The position numbers were made by a program, and so were the translations under genes. DNA of 64,000 nucleotides from Mactromeris polynyma. Taxonomy: Eukaryota > Mollusca > Bivalvia > Venerida > Mactridae. Below are positions 45,715 to 57,474 of this stretch, piece by piece (position 1 is the first letter of the stretch; every line of letters starts with the position of its first letter). The notes beneath the pieces were generated by a model, which was not told the origin of the DNA, made no database searches, and saw only the letters and a program-made list of their open reading frames with translations. The stretch is from positions 9,856,981 through 9,920,980 of the forward strand of contig JASFXZ010000028.1 in the NCBI GenBank assembly GCA_032209605.1, written 5' to 3'.

Positions 45715-46360
45715 AAAAAAATCACACTATAGCTATCTGGTAACTCGAGGACACATCGCGAGTTGTACAACTTGCAAACTCCAGGTCGAAAGTACAAGTA
45801 TATTCGAGACGATAACGATGATAAAATAATTATGATAATTTAATTATGAGGTCGTTGATAAGTGAATTACATGTGATAGCAACTTATGAGCGATTTCCAC
45901 GACGCATAAATATAACGGTGCGTGCAAAAGCGTGAAGCAAACATCTGGATTGAACACGTATATTCGTGAATTTTATTTAGTTTGTAAAACAACAATAACT
46001 AATGCTAGTATACTACCTTTATTAAGAATTTGACTTTAAATCTATTTTAATACGGAAGTGTAGTGAATAGAAATATGATAATATGAAGCAAATATAAAAC
46101 AACTGGTACAAGTGTGAAAAACCATGAAAATAATGCATTTCATAAAAAACACTGAAAGGACATGATGGAAACTCTGGGTCACTCGAAACATCGGGTAACT
46201 CGAGCTTTTCGGATGGACCCCAGACAGAACAATATAGCGCATGTTTGTTTCCTCAATCAAGCATAACTCAAATATGCAGTTTTACAAAGTGCGTAAAATA
46301 AATAATTATTACAAATAATTAAATGGTGAGGCTGCACATAAATAATTATAGATATCACTT
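45715..46360. other. No further gene recognised (intron 1, copy A)
   Basis: AT-rich; the minus-strand frame at 46042-46260 has no domain or splice support. Confidence 0.3.
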
Positions 46361-46362
46361 AC

Positions 46363-46563
46363 TTCGGCTCTAAGCTTGTGGCCACTTTCCATCTCCCAAG
46401 TTTTTACCAAGTTTTCCACAATATTTTCAAGTGAGCCCTTTTTGTGAACCTTAGAACGCTCTGATAAGCACTTATTGTCCACAACAGAATAATCTGGCTT
46501 ACCATGGCGCCAAATAATCCCGGGCTCTTCCATAAACGATCTTTCCGGGAGAGAACTCAACAT
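46363..46563 (-). CDS. Pathogen-related protein-like (SnoaL-like), copy A, exon 1
   Basis: The first coding exon, 67 codons, ATG at 46563-46561, donor GCCGAA|GTAAGT, phase 0. It has no signal peptide, so a cytosolic location is likely. Residues 16-34 include IIWRHGKPDYSVVDNK, then KKGSLENIVENLVKTWEMES and GHKLRAE. The WRHG.PDYS.VN...., EGSLE..V..L.KTWEMELSHK blocks are the N-terminal hallmarks of the plant and animal 'pathogen-related protein' family. With exons 2 (41133-40917) and 3 (28537-28317) it gives an uninterrupted 212-residue protein, close to the family's usual length. Function in animals is unknown; the plant name comes from induction on infection. An internal Met11 is a possible alternative start. 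Confidence 0.92.
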
Positions 46564-47320
46564 CGTGTCGTTATAATATTCGTTTCACACAAACAAGTTT
46601 ACCGTAAGCAAAACTCTTAAATGACGAGCCTTAAATCGCGCGCATACGAAGTGTATAATAGCATACACTGTAGTGAAACGAAACACGGATATCCAATGAT
46701 AGCCTTCGTAACTCGTATTGCACAAAATGGTTTAGTTACATTGTCCGAATGTAAGCAGTCGGTTCAAATAATTTCCCTTGTATATATATGGAAACTAAAC
46801 AAATTAAAATAGTTTTAAATTGCATAATGTATGTTAAATTTAATTTCACAGCGGTTGCAAGTCATGATATACTAGGCAGTCCTTTACCTATATTTTTTTA
46901 ATTGTGCTTCTATTGGAAAAATTAAAAAAGTATGTACTTTTTTATAAAGGGACGTAATTTACTAAAATACTTCAAAATATTTTAAAATGTTAGTTTAAAT
47001 CTTGGAAGTGACATAATTTGGCAACAGTGTCAATTTTCTTATGTTTTACAACTTCAACGAACATATTTGCCATAAATAAATCACACTTTTGAAAGAAATA
47101 AGCAAAATTGCGAATTCCAATTAAATCATGTGTATGTAAATGTAGGGAGCAATATGTTCAAAATGAAATTTTGCAAAAACCTGACGGTAATTGTCTCTGA
47201 AATTTGGATATAGTTGATGTTTAACAATGTCCACTTGCCACCGTCGATACTTGGTCACCACAACTTTTTCAAGACCAATACCAGTTATCTAAAGCTGAGT
47301 TTTAATAAACTTCATGTAAT
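46564..47320. other. 5' flank of pathogen-related copy A
   Basis: The presumed 5' UTR and promoter region for the minus-strand gene. No clear TATA or initiator could be assigned. Confidence 0.35.
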
Positions 47321-47322
47321 GA

Positions 47323-47570
47323 CATATGAGCGCCACTGTACGATTTCAAACCTCTTCTTTAAGTGGTGTCATTTCAAGAAAAACGTAACATGTCACGTCA
47401 CCATGTACTTACAGTAAGCAATATTTGCACCATATGGCAATTTGAAAACGAAGTGACCATATGGAGTAAATATTGTTATCTGCTTGCAATAAGTGACATC
47501 ACATGTTGCATTTTCTTGAAATGACTTCACTTACAGAAGAAATTGTTTATACCATACCAGCGCTCATATG
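47323..47570. mobile_element. GAGCGC-ended MITE, copy 3
   Basis: CATATGAGCGCCACTGTACG to ATACCAGCGCTCATATG: the ends form inverted CATATGAGCGC repeats, with TTCAAGAAAAACGTAACATG / CATGTTGCATTTTCTTGAAA-type arms. About 250 bp, non-coding. Confidence 0.85.
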
Positions 47571-47574
47571 CAAA

Positions 47575-48320
47575 ATAAAAGAAAAGAAGGTCTTGTTATG
47601 ATAAATTGACAAAGTAATTCATTAACATAAGTCTCAGTATTCGTTTTGAATGGTTATTGTGAAAAGAAAAATTACTTTTCGAGCATACATATATTAGTAA
47701 AAATGTGTATACAAAATGTAAGTATGCAAACGTATATTAATGTAACTAATGTGGCTAATATCAGATGCATGGTACTATCGTATTGCTTGCTATTACTTTT
47801 GACCATTCCATGTATCGAAACGTGTATACATATGCATGTTTGCATACCGGCTGCAAATCATCTCTATACAATGTATCTCATATATGCAATAAACATTCTC
47901 CGTCTGGTCAAGCAGTATGGTATTTGTACTTTATATTTAGAGGAGGATAAGGCTGGTATAGAGAGTAGTAAATGTCCTTACATAACACTGTAATGCGAGT
48001 AAGTAAAATATGTCTTCAGCGAATATTATTTTGTCAGAGTCAAACAGAATTGCACTAGTTTCTTCCAGATTTGATGCATAAAGCTTATCTTAAAATATAC
48101 TTAACGCCATTAAAAACGTAACCAAAAAGTGTGCATGTAGATAAAGTGACAATACAAAAGCAAACATATTCTTTATTTCTCCAATATATTTTCATAAAAT
48201 AATCGATAATGAAATAAAAAATAATTGGTATTGAGTTTAATAAAGTTTTGAACAAGAAATAACAGATAAATAACTGTAACACGCGTTTGACAGTTGGTAC
48301 TACAAAATGAAGCATAGTTC
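47575..48320. other. No gene recognised
   Basis: A plus-strand 115-codon frame (47646-47993) has a hydrophobic middle and several Cys but no recognisable family or exon boundary. It is left uncalled. Confidence 0.25.
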
Positions 48321-48325
48321 AAATA

Positions 48326-48504
48326 CAGTAAAACCTCACTTAAAGATAACCTCAATAATAAGACCACCTCAATATTTAAGACCACAATTGTCAAGTCCAT
48401 TTTGACTGTTCTGCTCCTTATTCAACCTCAACATTAAGACCACCTCAATATTAGGACCAGTTTTCAAGAGTCCTAAGGGTGGTCTTATTACTGATGATTT
48501 ACTG
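48326..48504. mobile_element. pogo/Tigger-like MITE with TA flanks
   Basis: CAGTAAAACCTCACTTAAAG ... GATGATTTACTG, flanked by TA on both sides (48324-48325, 48505-48506). Internal inverted copies of AATAAGACCACC / GGTGGTCTTATT. Confidence 0.75.
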
Positions 48505-48509
48505 TAGTT

Positions 48510-50330
48510 GCTTTTTTAATAGCGCCAAGTATATTAGAATACAATCTGTAGCTGCGAATAATAAAAAAAAAGAGTTAAATTTCTTATCTTGCGAAATCTT
48601 ACAGTTTGCGTTTTTGAATGTACATTAGAGTATATTAGAAAAAAAACTACCTTACGGGTAGCTGTTAGATAACAATGGAGAGACTATGTACATGAAGAAC
48701 TGAATAAGCTCTATTTGGTTGAACGAAGTCATAAATCTCATACCAATGAACATATACCTGGTTGATCACGCACAAAGCAGTCATACATTTACTGACAATA
48801 ACACCAAAACACGACATGTCTTACCCTTTATTACAGGACTATTATACACTATGACGTACATCTTAGGCCTTAAACTATCGTTTTACCTCCACTAACAATA
48901 GTCTAACACTACTGCCAACAACATACAGTTAGTGATTGCCATGTAATACGTACACCTTTTATAAAAGTACTTCAAATGAAATTAGAATTCTATTCTGGAC
49001 AAAATGTAAAACAGTAACATTGTACCAACTGCACACTATAGCAAGGTTGGCAATATTTAAGTTTAAATTCTGTGACATAAACACAATAAAGTAGCAGACT
49101 TCAGATAACACTGTTGACCTCACTGTATTCGACCTTCATTTATTCAGCTATTTGAGGAGGCACAATTTCGTCCTGTTCAAAATTTACATGAAATAATATT
49201 AGAAATACATTCAGGATAGAACATGAAACATCAAAATTGTACTAAAAATAGAATATGAAACATGGAAATGGTATTACATACCATATTTTGGTTAAGTCTC
49301 TATGATAACATTTACATAAAACAGTATAATTGTACCAAAAATATAATATGCAATATGGAAATGGTTTAACATAGCAAATTTGGATTTAGTCTCTATGATA
49401 ACATTAACATAAAACAGTAGCCGGGAGTAAATAAAGCATTGCATGTATCTTAATATAAACATGTTTACTGTTCCTTTTAAACACCAAAAATAAATTTCAT
49501 TGTAACCACCAGAGTAAGCTTGTTTTGACCAGATATCTTCATAGTATTAAGGTTTCACATATTCCTGATATCCGAAGATTACTTATCCGCAGAGTGCATG
49601 TGCAAAATGCGTTATTGTTCTTGCTGCTTTTGTGCTTTTGAGTTACAATATCACCGGTTGCATTATACATTGTCAACCGAGAAAAACACTTTATATTTGA
49701 AATGTCACGAATGATGGTTCAATCGTAAGCCAGGTTGCATGAATGTTTGGCCGCCATTTCACCACATATTCTTCATTGATGAGTAATTACGCATAAACCG
49801 GGGCCAAACATTTGCCAATTGTACATATTCTATGCGATAACATATATAATTTATATCAAAGCTAACAGCTGACACATCCTGTTTTTAGCAAAGTGTTTAG
49901 TTAAGTATACATTCATTACTACTATCATGCGATTCTTGGTGGCAAGTTTAAATGTTGAAACACAATGAAATTTTTCCTAGCGTTATTACACGACTAGACT
50001 ATCTTAAAATAACTTTTTGAAATTGTGTGTACTATAGTGTTCTTGTTATACATAACTATAAGGAGACTCCTTAAAAAGCCACCATGTGTACCTCGTGGAT
50101 AATGATGAAGAGTGTTGCTGACACAACCAATAACATATGACACAAAAATAAGTTTTAAAACATGTGACTTAAAATACACATCTCCGTTTTAAAATAAAGT
50201 GTCTGTTTTACATTGATGTATCGGTAAATTTGATAGTTTACACCTTCTGTCTCCACCGTGGTTCTGTACAATGAGTCTAAAACTTATTGTTTGAATTAGA
50301 AGTCTTGTTAAAATCCCAATCTAAACATAA
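48510..50330. other. Intergenic, with one short tandem duplication
   Basis: No exon recognised. At 49235-49420 a 93-bp segment (AATTGTACTAAAAATA ... GTCTCTATGATAACATT) is tandemly duplicated with several differences. Confidence 0.45.
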
Positions 50331-50334
50331 AAGA

Positions 50335-50640
50335 GAGAGAGAATAAGTTGCTACACGGAACGCCACATACATAAGACAGTGCCTCTCCACACAGACCTTC
50401 GGGAAATCAACAATCCATAAAACAGAAGGCAATTGAGGTGGGTCAAGGGTACATACTTAAGGGAACAGGAATGGTCAGACCGACCATAATGGATAACTAG
50501 GAGAATCAAAGAGGATATACCGGGGGGATTTAATGGATGGAATACATCACATGACAATTCAAGAAACACAAATAGAAATGATAACTACATATCGAATTAC
50601 AGCCTTGGAACTGTCGGTAAAAATACTCGGGGTTTGAATC
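50335..50640 (-). repeat. Interspersed family A, near-complete copy
   Basis: AATAAGTTGCTACACGGAAC through CAGTGCCTCTCCACACAGAC, GGTCAGACCGACCATAATGG and TTACAGCCTTGGAACTGTCG: tail, middle and head in reverse orientation to 24815. It gives the unoccupied site for the Tc1-like insertion at 2683. Confidence 0.8.
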
Positions 50641-51169
50641 AATTTAACAGTTAGCTAACCTCACACTAAATCGCTATATAGTCATTGATTTCCAATACAT
50701 AAATTGACTAAGAAGGCAGTAACTAATCATTTAAAGCAAATACGCCAATGTTCATCCGAGTCTTCATGGCCATAATGACTTGATGCAAAATGCACATTGA
50801 ATGTTGTTCTGCATTATGATTTTGAACAAATCCTCGTTACAGCTGTATCATGTCTAGATATGCATCTCATACCATATATACATCAAAGCGACAATACCAT
50901 ATAAACATCAAGGCGACAATACCGTATACACGTCAAGCGACAATATTAATTATTTCCTTAAACAAGTCATTTAAACAAAAAGAGTTGTACTGTGTCTCTC
51001 GATTTAAACCTGTGCTAAAAATAGTTAATCCCTGAACAGATATACGCCAACCCATGGCGGTCGTGACGAAACTACTTTTTCAGCAGTTACCTCCCTTCGT
51101 GTTCGACAACAGGGATAACAAATTGCTAATGCGTGTTGGTTTGGAACAAATGCGACTTCTAATTTCATC

Positions 51170-51720
51170 CATTTGAGTCTTATGCCCCCAGTATAAAAGG
51201 GGTGCAAATAGACATGCCCTTGTCCGTCCGTCCTTCCGTCCGTCATAAAATATGGTGTCGCGCGTATCTCCAACAGTAGTTTAGGTAGACTCACAAAACT
51301 GTACAGGAATGCTCACCAGCATGTGTTGCTGTGCATTTGGGGTTTCATGTTTGGCTCCGCCGAGTACGTACACAGTTATTGCCCTTGACTTATTGAAATT
51401 ATAGCATACAGAGCATGCAATCTTGTGTCGCGCGTATCTCTAAAAGTATAGCACCCAGACTCACAATACTTTACAGGATTGTTAACCAGCGTGTAATTGT
51501 GCACTTGGGGTTTCATGTATGATTACGCCCAGTAAGTGCGCAGTTATGGCCCATGACTTTAATAATAATATAGTATACATGTCCAAAAGTATATCAGCTA
51601 CAGTCACAAATCTTTATAGGAATGTTCAGCAGCATGTGAAAATGTGCACCTAGGATTACGTATGTATCTGTGACCGACAGCAGAGTTATGACCCTTGGCA
51701 TAATTTAATATGCCATGTAG
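51170..51720. repeat. Degenerate ~160-170-bp tandem repeat with GTCCGTCC leader
   Basis: After CCCAGTATAAAAGGGGTGCA and GTCCGTCCGTCCTTCCGTCC, units starting TGTCGCGCGTATCTCCAACA recur at about 51254 and 51425, with a third degenerate one near 51580. Shared inner motifs are TTTGGGGTTTCATGT and GCAGTTATGGCCC. The minus-strand frame at 51025-51294 is read through it. Confidence 0.75.
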
Positions 51721-54370
51721 ATCATGAACATTTTAATGAAACACTTCACTTGAAAAAATATTTTATGTAAAAGTATCAACTTTGAGTCTCGTTTGAATTT
51801 TTGTTGTAATTTGTTGTATTATGTAACACTGGTAACTGATAATGTATTTCAGTTACAACCATCAATCTATGAGAATGTTTATCACCATAATCTGTAATGT
51901 TATTCACTGGGTAATTTTGATACACATTCACAAACTATGAGCAGAATAACAACATTTGATTTTATGACAAAGGCTGGAAGACAAGTCATCTATGTATCAT
52001 GGACACATTTCTAGCTTTGAGAATTTTAAAAAAGAGAAACATTAATCAACAAGACCGTTTTATTCACTGAACAGTGCGTTATTCACACAATAAAAATGGC
52101 GGTGCATCGAAATCCACGATCTGATTCTTTTTCGTTGACATCATTGATCATCGCTAAATTAACGCACTATTTCTTATTTTCAACATTCTTTGTTCCAATT
52201 GAAAGTAGTTAGGACGTAATGAGCCATAACGGTAGGATTGTGCGATTTTAATGTCCACTTATTAACACAGGATTTGACGGCAGCAACTTCAGAGACATAT
52301 GCCAAGGTACACGTGCTGTATTCGACGTCAGGGGCGTGATGTATAACAATTCGTATCATCATTGGTTATTTGCTTATACATTTGATCATTTTGACCTTGC
52401 TGAATGTGTTTATATATGAGCATGCGCTAAAATTATGTGTTGCAATCGGTTATACTTATTCCGTACCTTTAACTTTATTTTTTTTAGACGCAGCCGTACT
52501 AACATGGTTTTGCTATTTGCATATCAGTGTTGTGTTAACCAGTCATATCGTACGTTAACCACCAAGACAAGGTTATTGTGTGTCCGAAACAGACAGATTG
52601 AAAGACGTATGACTATATATAGGTCTACAGCAGTTAGTAGGACAATTATATTTACAATTTAACATAATCTGTAATACTTAGGCTTAGATACCTTAGCGTA
52701 AAATGAACAAACTATTGTTCTAATGTTGAATGTCTTTTCGTCTTTTGTGTATTATATTATCATTAAAGGCTATTTATGACATTTTTTCAAAAGAAAAAGA
52801 TGATTTTGCCCTTCGTTTTTATTTACATCAGTAATGTATATGTGCATTTCTTACACAGTAATATTGCAAAATTCTGTTTGTATTATGACGTCGCGTTTTT
52901 ATATTTTGTTCTACATATTTCCTTAAAATATTTAACAATGATTATTTTGTTAAACATCTTTGCGGCGATATATACATTTGAATCACAATCTGGCCTCAGG
53001 TGACAACGACCATGACTGTTCAGACGAACATTTACATATTATTAAAATATAGGTGAAGATGAGAACCATAGCAGGACTAGTGTTTCACAAAATATCTGTC
53101 AACTTCATTTTATAAAATTATTTGCTGAATATACAAGAATATGGCACTGCGCTTGTGCTCAATTGCTAAAAAAAAGGCTGACACAACCGATTAAACAGGG
53201 TACAAACGTCAACTTACAAATCATTTTGACTTATACAACACATTGGTTTTGAATAATAATGTTACTGTACACCATAATACTTTCACGGTGTGTCACTTTA
53301 CAATCAATTTGACTAATGATTTGTGAAACACTAGTCTTGTTATGAATACATCTTAACATTACACTTAAAAAAACGTATACGTATTCACGTATAAATATGT
53401 CCGTATCTCGGTCAGTATTAATCTGATCATGCTGAAATGTTAAACAAATATATCGTAGCTGCCTGGCATAAAATTATTTTATCATTTCATTAAGTGTACA
53501 AATAAAATCAATAAATGTGATGATGCGATAAAAATAAATACTGCAGCTCCCTCTTAAAGATGATCTGATTGGAAATAGTCTAATAGAGCGTGTGCACACC
53601 CTGACTCAACGCATCTTGTAATTTAAATTGAGACATTCGAACAAAGTATCATGATATACACATAGCCAATAGCTATTATATAAATTTCGAGTAGAAATGT
53701 TATAAATCAATAAAAACTGTATTCGACATTAAAAAGTGCACACTAATAAGTTTTTTTACGTGAATATAATTATATTCCTACAAAGTTCTCCTTGCTTTGT
53801 TCAAATTGTACCAGATCATCTTTTTGACGATATATATGCGCCACAGATGATACCTTATTTAATCCTTTTATTGTATTATACCAAACAGGAAATATCGTTA
53901 AAAAGGATAGACAGCGTAGAAAGAATGATGTCTTTCGGAATGTTAAATGAAATAATGATTTTTGCAATATGTTGAAAAATAAATCCTTACAAAAAACTAA
54001 CTTGGATCTAGACTATATATACTATAATCATGGACCACTCTTATCAAGGTAATTTATATACATTCGTAAACATATTAACTACTTCCGGCAAAATTCGAAC
54101 TGCTAAGGAACGCATCTTACGAAAACCCCGATTGGTACCTCTTCATTTCGTCATATCATAGCTTGTCACATAATACACAGTAGAGATATTACTAAAAATA
54201 TATCTGCAAACACAATATTAAATGAAACAAATTTCAATTCAAACAAATTCATTTTAGAGCATACATTACCGTATAATATAATGCCATATAGTATACATGA
54301 GTACATATACACATGTTATCATAAATAAATAAACTCAAGACTTTTCCCATTTCTTAATTTATTATATTGA
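51720..54370. other. No gene recognised
   Basis: The short frames at 52180-52362 (minus) and 52370-53003 or 53736-53975 (plus) lack domains and convincing splice sites. The segment GGTTTTGCTATTTGCATATC at about 52506 recurs in altered form at 57490, so part of this is an interspersed repeat. Confidence 0.35.
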
Positions 54371-54377
54371 GAACATT

Positions 54378-54479
54378 AGGTTAGTGACGTGGGAGGAGAA
54401 CGTTTATCAGGCAATGCGGGGGAATTTATAAATACCGGAGCCGAGCCTGATAAACTTTTTCTATTCACGTCACTAACCT
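54378..54479. repeat. Nested inverted repeat (hairpin)
   Basis: Outer arms AGGTTAGTGACGTG (54378-54391) and CACGTCACTAACCT (54466-54479) are perfect over 14 bp. Inner arms GTTTATCAGGC and GCCTGATAAAC (11 bp) lie within. The loop is GC-richer (GCGGGGG ... CCGGAGCC). Confidence 0.85.
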
Positions 54480-54892
54480 TGATTTAAGGAAGGGGAAATA
54501 CCTTTAATTTCAAATAATACCGAGTTACATTCACTATCTTTGACATTTATAATTATGTGACGTATTTAATATCTTGTGACCTATTACATATACATATATA
54601 TAGCACCTTACGCCGAGGGAAATAGTTCCCATTACTATGACACGTTTTCTGTTGTTTGTGTGTTCATACTGAATGCATGTCGATAAATAGTCGCAGCATC
54701 ATTCATAATAATAATAATAATTAAAAAAGAAATGTAAGAAAAACAAAAACAGATTTAAATAAATGATTCTTATACACATGAATAGTTTGTCACATAGTAC
54801 ATGTACATCGAACAACCATCAAGTAATTATCACGACAATAGAATATTAAGTGGTCAATGAAAGGTGTGAATTATTGTATTGTTCGACCTATC

Positions 54893-55083
54893 TATGGTGA
54901 ACAATGAATGAAATGATCGCCAAGGACCGCAAATCCTGTTCGAGTGTTCGACCTATCTCTGTTCCGAGTGATCTACTGTTAGATAATATGTAATAAGAAG
55001 GGATTTCGCCGGGACTTGAGAACCTGTTCGAGGAATCTACTGTGTTCGAGCCAAACATGTTCGAAGTTTCGAAGTTTTGCTGT
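54893..55083. mobile_element. pogo/Tigger-like short element
   Basis: Ends in TTCGAAGTTTTGCTGTA and is filled with GTTCGAG/CTGTTCGA motifs in both orientations, as in the fragment at 30236. The minus-strand frame over it is not a gene. Confidence 0.5.
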
Positions 55084-55209
55084 AATTTCAAATGACGAGA
55101 AATGTCAAGAACACGTGAAAAAAGAGGTGATATTTAAATTTATTTCATGAATAGTTTCACATTTAAAACTGCAATATAAAACAAGGAGTGCATATGTGCA
55201 TTCAGTCTA

Positions 55210-55395
55210 TCAGTGTAATTTACGGTTGCAAAGAAATTTCCGGCAAATAGATGAAACCGGACTAGGATACGTTACTTTCGCAAGGAACTCGACCGCACGG
55301 TCATCCCTGATCAGTTCAAACGCAGATGGACTCAAATATTCGACATGATGTTGTTTGAATGGTGTAAACAGCCGGCAATTTGTTTGACTACGTAG
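55210..55395 (-). other. Unexplained protein-like frame
   Basis: A stop-to-stop minus-strand frame of 61 codons with no Met reads LSPSAFELIRDDRAVEFLAK, then TYPSPVSSICRKFLCN, with balanced composition and better GC than its surroundings. It lies 200 bp downstream of the stop codon of pathogen-related copy B. It could be an exon of an unknown gene, a TE fragment, or an alternative 3' exon; no homologous stretch is seen downstream of copy A. A perfect CGTAGTTAACTACG palindrome lies at its upper edge. Confidence 0.3.
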
Positions 55396-55598
55396 TTAAC
55401 TACGTGTTCCAGTAAGTCAAATTGCAGACCGAGTTTGTCTGATAACGGATACAATTAAGCACCGTTTGAATGAAAGTTATGTGACCAAGTGACCTGATAA
55501 AGCAAAAAAATATCAGGCACATTGTTATCGGATCGAAATTACTGTAAGTGACAGGATAAACAAAAAATAAAAAAATAGGATTTAGTTTGTATCCACCT

Positions 55599-55819
55599 CT
55601 AATGCTTGAATGGACAACTGGATTTCCTTCCCTTTGTTAGATGCATCAAGGTCATATTCGGATCATAGTAAACGTCGATGGATTGTATTTTCAAATCGTC
55701 GGTAACCCTGGCAACGCAGCTACCAATCATCTCAATGAGCTCCCCTGTAGCCTTAACACCTTTGTAATCCCCTTCAAAGTTGCCCCAATGTCTCCACGTG
55801 AACGATACAACTGGGGGAC
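55599..55819 (-). CDS. Pathogen-related protein-like, copy B, exon 3 (terminal)
   Basis: The same boundaries and length (221 bp, TAG at 55601-55599, acceptor TATATTTAAG|GTCC) as exon 3 of copy A. I see four base differences from copy A, all synonymous: CCT/CCC for Pro, AGT/AGC, ATT/ATA and GAC/GAT. The encoded C-terminus, including FTWRHWG and YYDP, is therefore identical. Such constraint argues for a working gene rather than a pseudogene, although very recent duplication or gene conversion would also keep differences few. The plus-strand 63-codon frame is a shadow. Confidence 0.9.
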
Positions 55820-55920
55820 CTTAAATATATAAACATGTACTCAAAACCACATAGCGAATAATAAATATTTTAGCATGGAGTTGAACATTATAAATGCCTA
55901 GCAGATAATAAATACCTTAG

Positions 55921-56388
55921 CTGGCAAGCGAATGTCATTTAATAAGTGAATATCAATTACTAAATGTTTCAACTGGCATGCGAATGTCATTCAATAAGTG
56001 CATATCAATTACTAAACGTTTCAACTGGCATGCAAATGTCATTCAATAAGTGCATATCAATTACTAAATGTTTCAACTGGCATGCAAATGCCATTCAATA
56101 AGTGCATAGCAATTACTAAATGTTTCCACTGACATGCGAATGTCATTCAATAAGTGGATATCTATTGACGCATGCTTTTACTGGCATGCGAATGTCATTC
56201 AATAAGTGCATAGCAATTACTAAATGTTTCAACTGGCATGCAAATGTCATTCAATAAGTGAATAGCTATTGATAAATGCTTTAACTTGCATGCGAATGTC
56301 ATTCAATAAGTGCATAGCTATTTTTAAATGCTTTAACTGGCATGCGAATCGCATTCGATATATGCATAACAATTAGGAAATGGGTAAG
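55921..56388. repeat. 52-bp VNTR, 9 units (intron 2, copy B)
   Basis: CTGGCATGCG or a variant begins at 55921, 55973, 56025, 56077, 56129, 56181, 56233, 56285 and 56337, exactly every 52 bp. It is the same unit as the five-copy array at 28638. Confidence 0.95.
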
Positions 56389-56826
56389 CTAAGGTGGCAG
56401 CCAAAGTCATCGATTGGCTCTTATAAAATTTAATGAAGTCAACTTCTGAACTTATCGGGTGATGGATCATGCACTAAAATGCTCATGAATGGACAGTTGA
56501 ATTTACATTTATACAATTAGAATATCACTGAAGTGTCTCATCATGTTGTGAATGTAATATCCCCATATATGTACATGAAAACCTAGAAACAAACCCCTTA
56601 AAGGCTATTTCAAGACACACATTAAAGTATACTGCTATTACATGTATAGTGATCTGGTGGTTAATGTGATGTTGCTGATATTAAAGTCTGGTACTTTGTA
56701 CAGTTAACAGACACTGACATGCGACTGGACAATACGATTATGAACACCATTCATGTGATTACAGACAATTTTGATTTTGTTTATTCGCAAGTAAACTTAA
56801 ATCATGATTCCATTTTGATAAATAAT

Positions 56827-57070
56827 ATATATGAGCGCTGCTATGGGATTTACAACTTCTTCTGTAAGTAACGTCATTTCAAGTAAACGCAACATGTGAT
56901 GTCACTATTTGCAAGCAGGAAACACTATTTTCTGCATATTATCACTTCGTTTTCATATTGACATATGGGGCAAATATTGCTTACTGTCAGTCAGCTCATG
57001 GTGAAGTCACATTTCCTAAAATGACTTCACTTGAAGGAGAGGTTGGAAATCGTACAGCGGGGCTCATATG
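56827..57070. mobile_element. GAGCGC-ended MITE, copy 4
   Basis: ATATGAGCGCTGCTATGGGA to TCGTACAGCGGGGCTCATAT; the duplicate of the 29365 copy carried along by the gene duplication. Confidence 0.8.
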
Positions 57071-57474
57071 TTGCATAACTCTGGTGAGAGTGATAAACGG
57101 AAGATAAGTTATATGTCAGGTTGATGTTATAATTAATCTACAGAGGTAAAATAATTTCCCAAATCATGATTTTAGAAATGCAATTAATATTTATCAATGC
57201 AAAACATCACGAAAGTGCTAATAAACTGAAATAAAACAATCATTTGATGATCATTCATTTTAATATATGTTAAACACAAAAATACAAAAAACACATCATG
57301 ACCCACAAGGTTGGTTCTGCATACAACTAATATCTTAATTTTGTTTAGCTTTTTTACCAAATTAACCACCGAACCCACACACGTGTTATCAGCAACCAGA
57401 TGGTATGAGCAGAAACGAACTTGTCACTTCAATTTCACAACCAATTACACCTGACACACATTTCACGTTTGTGG

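Larger units (their letters stand above)
41134..46362 (-). other. Intron 1 of pathogen-related copy A
   Basis: 5,229 bp, phase 0, GTAAGT...CAG. It contains the GAGGGCC repeat, a truncated MITE, a DIRS-type relic with a tRNA-like insertion, twin palindromes, and a LINE relic. Confidence 0.85.
55480..57470. repeat. Duplicated block, copy B (exon 3 side)
   Basis: The paralog of 28195-30000, carrying exon 3, the expanded VNTR and the GAGCGC-ended MITE, with scattered substitutions and small indels. The match resumes at 58380-58460. Confidence 0.85.

Noticed and set aside
47646..47993. 115-codon plus-strand frame with hydrophobic segment
   Set aside because: No recognisable family or exon boundaries; length alone is weak evidence in AT-rich DNA with alternative starts.
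52180..52362. Minus-strand 60-codon frame with three Cys, considered as an exon
   Set aside because: No convincing acceptor or donor, no partner exon and no recognised family.
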